This document shows positions 17,901 through 26,011 of a stretch of 64,000 bases of DNA, one piece after another (positions within the stretch are counted from its first letter, which is position 1; the number at the start of each line of letters is the position of its first letter). Origin of the DNA: Moorena sp. SIOASIH (GTDB lineage Bacteria > Cyanobacteriota > Cyanobacteriia > Cyanobacteriales > Coleofasciculaceae); NCBI RefSeq assembly GCF_010671925.1, contig NZ_JAAHIH010000005.1:496001-560000 (forward strand), written 5' to 3'. The translations under genes were made by a program, and so were the position numbers. The notes below the pieces were generated by a model, which worked only from the letters and a program-made list of their open reading frames with translations, had not been told where the DNA came from and did no database searches.

Positions 17901-18701
17901 CATGAACATCAATAGTCCAGAGGTTTTCCCCCGTAAGCCTTCAGGCCGGGTAGTTTGAAGGTTATTTTCCAAAGCTTCATTGGTCAAGCCGCCAAGCTGC
18001 AACTGTTCTTCTACCTGATCTACATAGCGACGCAGAATCGGTGATAAATAGGCATCAACTACTGTGGTATCCCCCCGACTGACTAATTTCATCAAAGGGG
18101 TGACTTGATGAGATACTGAAATTTGGGTAAAACCAATCTCTAATGCTATGGTGGCTATCTCCTGTTCATGAGTGGGATAGCGATAGCCGTGCATCAAGAC
18201 AATGGCGCAGCTACGAATACCGTCATCATAAGCAGCTTGCAAGGATTGGCGGGTTTCAACCAGATTGATCGGGATTAGCTCTTTACCCTGGGCGCTGTAG
18301 CGTTCTTCTATCTCAATCACCCGTTCATAGAGGATTTCAGGGAGCACAATTTCACGGGCAAAGATATTGGGGCGATTTTGATAACCAATGCGCAAGGCAT
18401 CTTGGAAGCCCTTAGTAATAACTAGGACAGTGCGATCGCCTTTCCGTTCCAATAAGGCATTGGTGGCTACTGTCGTTCCCATCTTGATCGCTTCAATGGC
18501 ATCACTGGGTATCGGCTTACCAACAGGGATGTTGAAAATCTCTCTAATTCCCTGTACTCCAGCATCTTGGTACCGTTCAGGATTTTCCGACAGCAGCTTA
18601 TGAATTATCAACTGCCCATCCGGGCGTTTGGCCACAATGTCCGTAAAGGTACCACCTCGATCAATCCAGAATTGCCAGCGTCCAGTGGAAGTAGTAGTCA
18701 T
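14931..18701 (-). CDS. ATP-dependent 5-oxoprolinase, single-chain HyuA-HyuB fusion
   Basis: The 1256-residue product carries the HyuA half first (WQFWIDRGGTFTDIVAKRPDG at the N-terminus, TFDMGGTSTDVAHY near residue 310, AAGGGSIVQFDGARYRVGPE). The HyuB half begins around residue 720 (DPVMLEIFNNLFRSIAEQMG, DVYVLNNPYNGGTHLPDVTL) and ends at GGGGYG. The full length matches eukaryotic-type oxoprolinase, which opens 5-oxo-L-proline to glutamate with ATP in glutathione turnover. Many bacteria instead encode two separate subunits. It is cytosolic and monocistronic; relatives also act on hydantoins or acetophenone, but the fused length favours 5-oxoproline. Confidence 0.92.
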   Translation of the reverse strand: MTTTSTGRWQFWIDRGGTFTDIVAKRPDGQLIIHKLLSENPERYQDAGVQGIREIFNIPVGKPIPSDAIEAIKMGTTVATNALLERKGDRTVLVITKGFQDALRIGYQNRPNIFAREIVLPEILYERVIEIEERYSAQGKELIPINLVETRQSLQAAYDDGIRSCAIVLMHGYRYPTHEQEIATIALEIGFTQISVSHQVTPLMKLVSRGDTTVVDAYLSPILRRYVDQVEEQLQLGGLTNEALENNLQTTRPEGLRGKTSGLLMFMQSNGGLADAQQFQGKDSILSGPAGGIVGAVQTSRIAGFETIITFDMGGTSTDVAHYNGEYERTFETEIAGVRLRTPMMAINTVAAGGGSIVQFDGARYRVGPESAGANPGPASYGKGGPLTVTDCNVMVGKLQPGFFPKVFGADGNLPLDAEVVRQRFEGLVEQIGDNRKPEEVAAGFLAIAVEKMANAIKQISLQRGYDVSEYTLCCFGGAGGQHGCLIAEALGIKRVFIHPFAGVLSAYGMGLADIRVLKEQSVEAELVEGLELEGILAKLVAQGIEELNHNHAQDRNSNEVEVIRRVHLRYEGTDSPLVVGFGGIDQITEEFEGLHRQRYGFIVPGKTLMVEAVSVELVKRMAIPTEPIRSRQSGEMCAPVATVQIYTANRWWDTPVFRREDWQPGDSVFGPALIIEATGTNVIEPGWKAEVTERNHLILVKSGLGEQEDNLESLTNSTIDQLQPNTVQASPHPDPVMLEIFNNLFRSIAEQMGTTLQNTSYSVNIKERLDFSCAIFDQQGQLVANAPHIPVHLGSMSESVRSLIDAHGDSLKPGDVYVLNNPYNGGTHLPDVTLVTPVFLNSSLGLKEPSPLSPLFFVASRGHHADIGGITPGSMPPNSTSVKEEGVLIDNFLLVENGKFRENEITQLLLGGQYPVRNLTQNIADLQAQIAANEKGVQELRQMVAHYGLETVQAYMGYVQDNAEESVRRVIDVLTDGSFSYQLDGGAKIQVTITIDRDNRSAKIDFTGTSPQLDSNFNAPSAVCKAAVLYVFRTLVDDDIPLNAGCLKPLEVIIPEGSMLNPRYPAAVVAGNVETSQAITDALYGALGVMAASQSTMNNFTFGNERYQYYETICGGSGAGVDFDGTDAVHTHMTNSRLTDPEVLEWRFPVLLDRFGIRPDSGGKGVHCGGNGVIRQIRFLEPMTAGILSGRRVVKPFGLNGGEAGALGKNYVERKDGTVEELGNTAVVEMNTGDVFVIETPGGGGYGLDSGDSES

Positions 18702-19132
18702 ATTTGCCCGATTTTTAATAAAACATTAAAGAGATGGGGAAGATGGCGGAGAATTGTCCAATAGTTTCGTTTCTCAATCAGCAACGTCCCAGCAACTATA
18801 TTTTCCCTTAAGACAGAGTAACTTAGCATTCCAGAGGCACCAAGCCGAGGTCTCACCCGATCGGGGAGTGGTCATTCAATCGGAGCTAGGAATTATTTCT
18901 GAGATTGAGCAAACATAGCCCAATTTGACTCTAATTTATACTAAAATTAGTTATCCTATGGCAATCCCAAACCTTGACTATTAGTAGTCATATCTGTTTG
19001 ATTTTGGTAAAATATAGATAATATTATTGGTATAATTATCGACAATAGATGCATCGATATGTCCTATTTACTGTTTCCATAAATCTTCTGTGCAAATCTA
19101 ATTTTAACACGCGATTGCCATCACAAGTCATT
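18702..19132. other. divergent promoter region
   Basis: About 430 bp between the divergently transcribed oxoprolinase and DUF433 genes. Moderately AT-rich, with no repeat family or RNA recognised. A longer open frame upstream of 19133 exists but is not protein-like. Confidence 0.45.
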
Positions 19133-19486
19133 ATGAAACTAGAAGAATATTTTAACTTTATTGCTCCTGATGACATTCGGATTAAAGGTCATCGAATTGG
19201 GATTGAAACGGTGTTGTACGAGTATCTATTTAAACAGCGTACTGCTGAAGAAATTGCCAAAATTTACTCAACTCTCACCTTAGAAGAGGTCTACGCTACA
19301 ATTCTATATTATCTACAGAACAAAGACACAGTCAGTAAATACATTGCTGACTGGCTAGAGTGGGGACATCAACAACGTAAAGCTCAAGCCTTGAATCCTC
19401 ATCCTGCGGTGGCTCGACTCCGGAAAATCAAAGCAGAAAGACAAGCCCAGTTGAAAGCCAATGGCACTGAAGTATCTAATGGATGA
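19133..19486 (+). CDS. DUF433 domain protein, putative antitoxin
   Basis: Starting at ATG 19133 (MKLEEYFNFIAPDDIRIKG) the product is 117 residues. The DUF433 pattern is clear (HRIGIETVLYEYLFKQRTAE, LTLEEVYATILYYLQN), a small helix-turn-helix-like domain, with a basic C-terminal tail (RLRKIKAERQAQLKANG). DUF433 genes in cyanobacteria often sit directly before DUF5615 genes, and here the two overlap by 26 bp. The pair is therefore a likely type II toxin-antitoxin-like unit in which this protein would neutralise its partner and repress the promoter (inference). Confidence 0.83.
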   Translation: MKLEEYFNFIAPDDIRIKGHRIGIETVLYEYLFKQRTAEEIAKIYSTLTLEEVYATILYYLQNKDTVSKYIADWLEWGHQQRKAQALNPHPAVARLRKIKAERQAQLKANGTEVSNG

Positions 19487-19823
19487 GAATGTTGACCCAG
19501 CTTACTCAACTCAAATTCGACGTAAATGTCCTGATTTAGTAATTCGTACAGTTGGGGAAATCGGTACTCCAAGCCTCAGTACACTAGACCCGGAAATTCT
19601 GTTATGGTGCGAAGAGTATAACTTTGTTTTGGTAACCAATAACCGTAAGTCTATGCCCGTACATTTAACTGACCACATTGCCCAAAGTCATCATGTCCCA
19701 GGAATTTTTATCTTAAACTCCAATTTGAGCATTGGTCAAAATATTGAAGAGTTAATTATAATTGCACAATGTTCTTATGCTCAGGAATATCAAGACCAAA
19801 TTATTCACTTACCGATGACTTGA
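19461..19823 (+). CDS. DUF5615 PIN-like protein, putative toxin
   Basis: The 120-residue product starts inside the end of the DUF433 gene. The PIN-like Asp-rich motif KYLMDENVDPAYS is at the N-terminus, LDPEILLWCEEYNFVLVTNN gives the second acidic cluster, and PGIFILN follows. DUF5615 proteins share the Mut7-C/PIN nuclease fold and are assumed to be RNases. The acidic residues Asp8, Glu9 and Asp12 needed for metal binding are present. Toxicity is inferred from the arrangement, not shown. Confidence 0.8.
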   Translation: MALKYLMDENVDPAYSTQIRRKCPDLVIRTVGEIGTPSLSTLDPEILLWCEEYNFVLVTNNRKSMPVHLTDHIAQSHHVPGIFILNSNLSIGQNIEELIIIAQCSYAQEYQDQIIHLPMT

Positions 19824-19924
19824 ATTAATTAATTATTCTGAGTAGAAGTCTCAACAATACATTGCTCTTCGTTTGTAAAGCGTTGTTCATAACTATCAGG
19901 TATACAGGATTTTTTACCTCTTAC

Positions 19925-19957
19925 CTGCTCCCTGCTCCCTGCTCCCTGCTCCCTAAA
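19925..19957. repeat. GCTCCCT heptamer tandem array
   Basis: About four head-to-tail TGCTCCC units in the 218-bp gap before the hydrolase/binding-protein gene. Confidence 0.8.
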
Positions 19958-19974
19958 ACCCAATAATTTATACC

Positions 19975-20004
19975 TTACCCAATTTAAAACTGCTGTATTA
20001 TAAT
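19975..20004 (+). promoter_or_regulatory. possible promoter of the hydrolase/binding-protein gene
   Basis: A consensus -10 box TATAAT lies at 19999-20004, 38 bp before the GTG start. TTACCC, 18 bp upstream, is a poor -35. No other signal is visible. Confidence 0.35.
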
Positions 20005-20041
20005 CCTCCCCATCAAGCCTAAGACTGAGAAGACTAGACTC

Positions 20042-22543
20042 GTGAAAGCAAAAGCCAAACCCAAGAAACTACTAGGTTTTTTATATACTTGCTTATTCCT
20101 TGGTTTAGGGATACTCCCCACAGTAGTCAAACCAAAGCCAGCCCTTAGTGCAGAATACATTTACTTTAACTATGGTCCGTTAAAATTGTCCCTTTCCCGG
20201 GAATCCATCGAGATTTTCGCCAATGAGGGCAGAATTACTAAGGAATTTGAGTTCTACGCCCAAATGCTGAACCCAGAAGCCTTGGAACAGTTGCGGATGC
20301 TACTCCAAAAGCGGATTAAAATCAGTCCTGTTGCCATCTCCCGCTTAGGTAAATCCCCCATGGGAGAAGCCTTTCTGGAAGGTTTGGGAAAGATGATCAA
20401 AACGCACCCTGGTCGCAATGGTTTACATAGTCTTCGGGGGGCGCTGGTTTTGGCAGCAGCTGACTCCGAAGGTCTAACTCTAATGAATATAGTGCGCCAG
20501 TTTCCCACCGAGGGGATGTTGATTGATACTGAGTATATCTTCGATGTCCGAAAAGAGCTAGCTACCCTATTTCGATATCGAGATGCAGCCGTGAATGCGA
20601 TCGCAAACCAAGCCAACCGAGAAGCGGCTGCTGAGAATACCATTGATGTGTCCCAGTTAAAAGACTTACAACAACCAGGTCCTTATAACTTCACAGACCA
20701 AGTCATCACCCTTTCCGGTCGCCGCCGTCAATCCCCTCTAGGGTTATCCGGAGAAACCAAGTTTGAGGTTGCTTTGTACTTACCCCAAGGCAATCCAAAA
20801 CCTGCGCCCTTAGTAGTCATGTCCCATGGCTTTGCCTCAGATCGCAACCATTTCACCTATTTAGCAGAACACTTAGCATCCCATGGAATTGCTGTAGCGG
20901 TTCCTGAACACGTCGGGAGTAATGTTGAATATTCTCAAGCTGTACTACAGGGACTAGCGAATGGAATCAATCCGGTAGAGTTTATTGAACGACCCTTAGA
21001 TATTAGATATGTGCTCGATGAGCTCGAAGACCTCTCTAAATCTGACCCTAATTTTGCTAATCAGCTGAATCTGGAACAGGTAGGTGTGATTGGTCATTCC
21101 TTCGGGGGTTACACAGCGTTAGCCGTAGCAGGTGCAGAAATTAATGATTTAAGACTGCGCCAAGTGTGTCCTGATCAAGACCCAACCTTCAATCTCTCTG
21201 TACTGCTCCAATGCCTTGCCAATCGCTTACCCCCGTTTAATTATGACTTGCAGGATCCACGGGTCAAAGCTGTAATCGCTGTTAATCCTATTACCAGCAC
21301 AGCCCTTGGTCCAGCTAGCTTGGGTAAAATTCAAGTGCCAGTCATGATTATGGCAGGTAGCCACGACATAGTAGCACCAACTGTCCCAGAACAGATTCAC
21401 CCCTTCATCTGGCTCAATACCCCAGAAAAATATCTGGCAATGATTGTTGATGGCAACCACTTCTCCACTAGTGGTGCATCCGGCGACGATTTTGCCCTGT
21501 TTCCTAGAGAATTACTCGGTTCCAATCCTCAGGTCGGACTTTCTTACCTAAAAGCCTTAAGCTTAGCTTTTGTTAATACTCATATTCGGGATTTGCCAAA
21601 CTATCGACCTTACCTTAGTGTTAGCTATGCCAAATTGCTCTCTGAGAATTCTCTAGAGCTACATTTAGTCAAATCTTTAACTCCAGAACAACTAGAGGAA
21701 TCCTTTGGCAGTGAACCTCCCCAAACTATCATACCACAACTTGCAATTGAGCCAATACGGAAGCGTTCAGAAACGGTTTTAGACCAAATTAAACGAACTG
21801 GCACCATAAAAGTTGGTATTAGAAAAGATGCTGCTCCTTTTGGCTACATTGATACCAACGGAGATTGGAAAGGGTATTGCTTTGAGCTACTCAATTCCTT
21901 AAAAGACAAAGTTGCCCAACAACTCAATAAACCCATAGAACTAGACGTTGTTGCCATTCAATCAACCTTGGAAAATCGCTTTGCTATTGTCCGAGATGAA
22001 GCTGTACATTTGGAGTGTGGCCCTAATACCATTAGGACTGATATTGAAGATATAAAATTCTCAACACCATTTTTTATTACTGGCACACACTTTTTAGTAG
22101 ATTCTCAACAACCAAGAGTCTTCAATCGTTACCAAAGCCTTGACAGTTTAAAAATTGGAGTACTTCCCAGTAGCCTCACAGAAACATTTATTGAGCAAAC
22201 CTATCCTAATGCTCAGAAAATAGTTTTTCCTGGAGACATAGGTAGGTCTCAAGGAGTCAAAGCATTAGTCAATAGCGATATTGATGCCTTTGCCAGCGAT
22301 GGCATTTTATTAATTGGAGAAGTCACCAGACAAGGACTTTCCTCATCCCAGTACACCTTATCTCCAGATCAGCCACTGACCTGTGATTTCTATGGCATGA
22401 TTCTCCCTAAGCATGATCGGCAATGGCAACGTATTGTCAACTCCTTTATTGAAGGAGAGAAAGCTAAAGAAATTTGGGGGGGATGGTTTACAAATTTGTT
22501 TCCCTATGTCTTATTAAATCTAGAGTATTGTATTGATAAGTAA
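20042..22543 (+). CDS. secreted DUF1400-alpha/beta-hydrolase fused to a family 3 solute-binding domain
   Basis: The 833-residue product starts with GTG and carries a signal peptide ending near KPALSA. A DUF1400 domain (about residues 38-165, YFNYGPLKLSLSRESIEIFA) is followed by an alpha/beta hydrolase of the dienelactone-hydrolase/PAF-acetylhydrolase type (APLVVMSHGFASDRNHFTYL, nucleophile in VGVIGHSFGGYTA, likely Asp in IMAGSHDIVAPT and His in VDGNHFS). From about residue 580 a complete amino-acid-type periplasmic binding domain follows (IKRTGTIKVGIRKDAAPFGY, GDWKGYCFELL). The first two parts together are a known cyanobacterial secreted hydrolase; the appended binding domain is unusual. One idea is that the hydrolase releases, and the binding domain holds, the same product; this is speculative. 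Confidence 0.9.
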   Translation: MKAKAKPKKLLGFLYTCLFLGLGILPTVVKPKPALSAEYIYFNYGPLKLSLSRESIEIFANEGRITKEFEFYAQMLNPEALEQLRMLLQKRIKISPVAISRLGKSPMGEAFLEGLGKMIKTHPGRNGLHSLRGALVLAAADSEGLTLMNIVRQFPTEGMLIDTEYIFDVRKELATLFRYRDAAVNAIANQANREAAAENTIDVSQLKDLQQPGPYNFTDQVITLSGRRRQSPLGLSGETKFEVALYLPQGNPKPAPLVVMSHGFASDRNHFTYLAEHLASHGIAVAVPEHVGSNVEYSQAVLQGLANGINPVEFIERPLDIRYVLDELEDLSKSDPNFANQLNLEQVGVIGHSFGGYTALAVAGAEINDLRLRQVCPDQDPTFNLSVLLQCLANRLPPFNYDLQDPRVKAVIAVNPITSTALGPASLGKIQVPVMIMAGSHDIVAPTVPEQIHPFIWLNTPEKYLAMIVDGNHFSTSGASGDDFALFPRELLGSNPQVGLSYLKALSLAFVNTHIRDLPNYRPYLSVSYAKLLSENSLELHLVKSLTPEQLEESFGSEPPQTIIPQLAIEPIRKRSETVLDQIKRTGTIKVGIRKDAAPFGYIDTNGDWKGYCFELLNSLKDKVAQQLNKPIELDVVAIQSTLENRFAIVRDEAVHLECGPNTIRTDIEDIKFSTPFFITGTHFLVDSQQPRVFNRYQSLDSLKIGVLPSSLTETFIEQTYPNAQKIVFPGDIGRSQGVKALVNSDIDAFASDGILLIGEVTRQGLSSSQYTLSPDQPLTCDFYGMILPKHDRQWQRIVNSFIEGEKAKEIWGGWFTNLFPYVLLNLEYCIDK

Positions 22544-22570
22544 AATGTAATAGACTTCGCGGCAGTTGTC

Positions 22571-22605
22571 GGGAACAGGGAACAGGGAACAGGGAACAGG
22601 GAACA
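22571..22605. repeat. GGGAACA heptamer tandem array
   Basis: Five GGGAACA units between the convergent hydrolase fusion and methyltransferase genes. Related heptamers occur near 32597-32640. Confidence 0.85.
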
Positions 22606-22678
22606 GTGGACAATAATTGACGCAAAAAATATTAGAAAAATACTTTTGCAAGAGGTCTAAATAAGTTTAGGAGATTCA

Positions 22679-23545
22679 TCATTCTTTTTTAGCGGTCACC
22701 ATAAAGGAACGTCGCATTCCAGGTACTGAACGGGGTGCGATTTGGACAGAGTAACGTCCATAATTTGCTCTTATTTCTCCCGGTTGGATAACTGAGGCAT
22801 TCCACCCATAATAAGCAAATAATTCTTCTGGTTCGTCTGTGCCAAAACGCCAATTTTTACTAATTAATCCCTTCTGAGTTTTAGAGCCTATTTGCCACGA
22901 CTTTACACTTATTAAATCTGCACCCAAATAACTTCCTTGAACACTGAAATCAGAAATTGTTTGCAGTAATGTATTGATCTCTGTTTTATCCAGATACATC
23001 AATAAACCTTCCATCAACCAAACTGTAGGTTGATTAGATTTATATCCATGATTTGTCAATAAATGCACCCAAGGTTTTTGCAAATCTGTGGCGATAGAAT
23101 AGCGATGACATTTAGATGGAATATCCTTAAGAATTGCTTCTTTGCGAGACATCATTTCTGGTAAATCAATCTCGTATATACATAGTTCAGGTGGTAAGGG
23201 TAGACGATATGCTCTAGTATCGTACCCCACCCCTAAAATTACAATTTGATGTACCTCTGGTATTACAGATATCAGAAAATCATCGAAAAATTTAGTTCGC
23301 ACTGCCACAAACTGGATGCGAAGGGTATTTGATTTCGGGTCTTTACCGTCTTGTTTTTCCCAATAATCCATCAAAGACTGTATTTCCTTAGACCCAACTA
23401 ACTGAGCAGCAAAAGGATCGTCAAAAAGTCGGTCTGTCCTTTTCGATTCAATAGCACGTTTCGCCGCCATTACTACTGCGGTACGACAGACATCATTTTT
23501 GATTTCTGGGATTTTTTCGGCTTTTGCTGCCAGTTCGTTTTCCAT
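22679..23545 (-). CDS. class I methyltransferase of the leucine carboxyl methyltransferase (PPM/TIGR00027) family
   Basis: The 288-residue protein shows the family signature TAVVMAAKRAIESKRTDRLF then DPFAAQLVG, FVAVRTKFFDDFL, the SAM site QIVILGVGYDTRAYRL, and the acidic ELCIYEIDLPEM. TVWLMEGLLMYLD is the conserved acceptor-side motif. Bacterial members often methylate carboxylates in natural-product pathways, but the substrate here is unknown. It lies 29 bp downstream of the pentapeptide-repeat gene on the same strand, so co-transcription is likely. Confidence 0.88.
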   Translation of the reverse strand: MENELAAKAEKIPEIKNDVCRTAVVMAAKRAIESKRTDRLFDDPFAAQLVGSKEIQSLMDYWEKQDGKDPKSNTLRIQFVAVRTKFFDDFLISVIPEVHQIVILGVGYDTRAYRLPLPPELCIYEIDLPEMMSRKEAILKDIPSKCHRYSIATDLQKPWVHLLTNHGYKSNQPTVWLMEGLLMYLDKTEINTLLQTISDFSVQGSYLGADLISVKSWQIGSKTQKGLISKNWRFGTDEPEELFAYYGWNASVIQPGEIRANYGRYSVQIAPRSVPGMRRSFMVTAKKE

Positions 23546-23574
23546 AATTTACAATTTAGTGCTTGATCATGAAA

Positions 23575-24312
23575 TTAAGGACAACCTTGCTGAGATACTG
23601 TACCATCAGGCATAGTGGCATTACACAAATTAGCCCCAGTCAAATTAGCCCCAGTTAAATTAGCCCCCGTTAAGTTAGCCTCTGTTAAATTAGCCTCTGT
23701 TAAATTAGCCCCACTTAGATTAGCATTTTGTAAGTCAGCATAACGTAATTGGGTTCTATACAGATAGGTATTACTTAAATCAGAGCTAGCCATGCTCGCA
23801 CCGGTTAAATCCCCCAAACTTAATGTGGCTCCTTTTAAATTAGCCTCATATAAGATTACCACAGGAGCAAAAACCTTATCTAATTTAGCATTTTCCAATG
23901 TAGCCGATGTTAAATCAGCATCAAATAAACGAGCAGCTACTAAATTGGCATTGGTTAGGTTGGCTCGTTCTAAATTAGCGAGAGTTAAATCTGCTCCTTG
24001 GAGATTCGCATTGGTCAGATCCGAACTTACTTCTTCGATCGCCCGTCGTTGGTAAGATTGAAGTTTAGGGTTCAGTAGAATACTATTTAGATAAGCCCCT
24101 GATAAATTAGCTCCTCTTAAATTAACACTTCTCCAATTACAGTTACTAAAATTACCAAAGCTCAAATCACGACCACTTAAATCATTGCCTAGATCGCAAT
24201 TAGAAAAAGTGTTGGATTGGGCTTGAGCTGGCAACCTTAGACAACCGAGACATAAGAGAGAAGAAACTAGAGTTGAAGAAACTAGAGTTATCGTTTTTAG
24301 CACCATAGTCAT
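23575..24312 (-). CDS. secreted pentapeptide-repeat protein
   Basis: The 245-residue product has a signal peptide (TITLVSSTLVSSLLCLGCLR...AQAQ) and two blocks of A(D/N)LXX pentapeptide repeats, roughly residues 45-80 and 95-235, ending NLTGANLTGANLTGANL. Such repeats fold as a right-handed quadrilateral beta-helix. The presence of Cys in SLLCLGC raises the alternative of a lipoprotein. It is the first gene of a likely two-gene unit with the methyltransferase. The last seven repeats are nearly identical at DNA level, suggesting recent repeat expansion. Confidence 0.88.
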   Translation of the reverse strand: MTMVLKTITLVSSTLVSSLLCLGCLRLPAQAQSNTFSNCDLGNDLSGRDLSFGNFSNCNWRSVNLRGANLSGAYLNSILLNPKLQSYQRRAIEEVSSDLTNANLQGADLTLANLERANLTNANLVAARLFDADLTSATLENAKLDKVFAPVVILYEANLKGATLSLGDLTGASMASSDLSNTYLYRTQLRYADLQNANLSGANLTEANLTEANLTGANLTGANLTGANLCNATMPDGTVSQQGCP

Positions 24313-24541
24313 ATTGAGTAGTTAGGATTGAATCTTTAGAACATCAATTAATACAGAGTCAAATCTATAGCCATCCCTGTCGGAGTTGTGAGAGTAGTCA
24401 GTTGGAGCAACGGATGGTTAACGGATGTAACCAATGGAAGTATGGAAAAATAGAGAAGTCTCGCAAGATGGGCAAGAGGCTACCCAGAGTAGCATGGATT
24501 GCTCTGAGGTTTGACTTCGGATTGATATTATAGTATACATT

Positions 24542-25898
24542 GACACTCCCCGGCCTAAAGGCGCGGGGATTCTTCATTCAACGACCCGACTTGCTCAACC
24601 AGACCGGAGTCAAGAAGAGTAGAGGTTAGATCTCCTGAAGCGTTCGGATCTAGGATCCAAGTTCCGACGTGCCCCGTCGTACTTATGGCTCGATTTCGGA
24701 TGTTGATAGCGGCATTATGGTCTCTGTCTAATTCGCATCCACATTCACAGACATGAGTTCGAGTGGATAACGACTTTTTGACTACTTCGCCGCAATTAGA
24801 ACAATTTTGACTAGTGTATGCAGGATTGACTGCAACAGTTATCCTGCTAAATTTAGTACCAAAATGCTCTAACCATTTCCTGAATTGGTACCAACCTGCA
24901 TCGTTAATAGACTTTGCTAGGCAATGATTTTTTACTAGGTTTTTCACTCTCAAGTCTTCATAGGCGACCAGATCGTTAGATCGGACTACGCAACGTGCGA
25001 GTCTCTTCGCATGTTCTTCACGTTGCCTACTTATTTTGAGGTGTTGCCTGCCTAATCTATTGACGGCTTTTTTTCGATTGGATGAGCCTTTCTTTTTTCG
25101 AGAAACCCGGCGCTGACAAAACTTTAATCGCTTTTCTCCTTTGTGATAAAATCTAGGATTAGGTTCAGAATGACCGTCAGAATCTGTATAGAACTCTTTG
25201 AGTCCTACATCTAATCCGATTGTTCGACCAGTCGAATTTAAGTCTTCTTTGATATCGACTGCCACACAGAACTGGACATAGTAGCCGTCAGCTCGTCGGA
25301 CTATCCGAACCCGATTAATTTTTTTCTTGTCGAAGCGCCATAGATCCCAAGTCCCTTTAAGCTTAAGCTTCCCAATCCCTTTCTTGTCTGTGAACGTTAT
25401 CGACTTTTTATCAGGGGATAATTTCCATCCTGATTTCTTGTACTCGACAGATCGTCCACGTTTATGAAACTTCGGAAAACCCTTTTTTCCGGGAACTTTT
25501 TTCTTGCAATTATCGTAGAACCGAGCGATAGATGACCATGCCCTTTCAGACGCGGCCTGACGGGCAGTAGAGTTTAATTCATTGGCAAAAGAGAACTCTC
25601 TAGCAAGAATCTTAGAGTATTTACTAAGGTCACTTTTTCCCGTTCCTTTATTATCTAACCACAAACGAATGCAGCTATTGCGGATAAACTTAACCGTCCG
25701 GATCGCCTCATCTATGGATGAATACTGGGACTTTGTTCCTTTAGCTTTAAACTCTAAAATTATCATTGAGCTTTGGTCACCCTATGCGAACGAAAATCGA
25801 CCTGATTATGAATATGTTTATATTAGCAAAGCGCATATAAAAATGTCAAGTCTATATCTAAAAAAAAAGCCATCCTAGAAGGACGGGGCTTTAAACCC
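24542..25898 (-). mobile_element. IS200/IS605-type element carrying only tnpB
   Basis: On the minus strand the right end has a hairpin GAATCCCCGCGCCTTTAGGCCGGGGAGTGTCAA (24542-24575 region), just after the tnpB stop. The left end has a second hairpin, AAAGCCCCGTCCTTCTAGGATGGCTTT (25866-25893 region). No tnpA is present, so the element is non-autonomous or of the solo-tnpB type. The right-end hairpin region normally forms the end of the guide RNA, whose guide would be the flank below 24541. Exact boundaries are approximate. Confidence 0.75.
24555..25766 (-). CDS. tnpB: TnpB, RNA-guided RuvC endonuclease
   Basis: The 403-residue product looks intact. The RuvC-like centre shows the first Asp in TIGLDVGLKEFYTDSDG, Glu in LVAYEDLRVKNLVKN and the final Asp in ELDRDHNAAINIRN. 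The zinc ribbon is SQNCSNCGE...HVCECGCE. Known family members cut DNA with a guide RNA derived from the element's right end and help retain the element after TnpA excision. All catalytic residues are present and there is no premature stop, so it could be active even though no tnpA is here. The start ATG 25766 gives the usual N-terminus. Confidence 0.93.
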   Translation of the reverse strand: MIILEFKAKGTKSQYSSIDEAIRTVKFIRNSCIRLWLDNKGTGKSDLSKYSKILAREFSFANELNSTARQAASERAWSSIARFYDNCKKKVPGKKGFPKFHKRGRSVEYKKSGWKLSPDKKSITFTDKKGIGKLKLKGTWDLWRFDKKKINRVRIVRRADGYYVQFCVAVDIKEDLNSTGRTIGLDVGLKEFYTDSDGHSEPNPRFYHKGEKRLKFCQRRVSRKKKGSSNRKKAVNRLGRQHLKISRQREEHAKRLARCVVRSNDLVAYEDLRVKNLVKNHCLAKSINDAGWYQFRKWLEHFGTKFSRITVAVNPAYTSQNCSNCGEVVKKSLSTRTHVCECGCELDRDHNAAINIRNRAISTTGHVGTWILDPNASGDLTSTLLDSGLVEQVGSLNEESPRL

Positions 25899-26011
25899 AA
25901 ATTTTTGGTAACTTCGATGTTACAGTAGGATTGATCGGAACGTCGAAGCAGGGAATAGGGCACAAATAGAGTTTTTTAGCTAAACTGTACACTCGTCAAC
26001 AGTAATTGACC
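25899..26011. other. short intergenic region
   Basis: 113 bp between the left end of the TnpB element and the thermonuclease gene. It probably holds that gene's promoter; no clear boxes were found. Confidence 0.4.
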
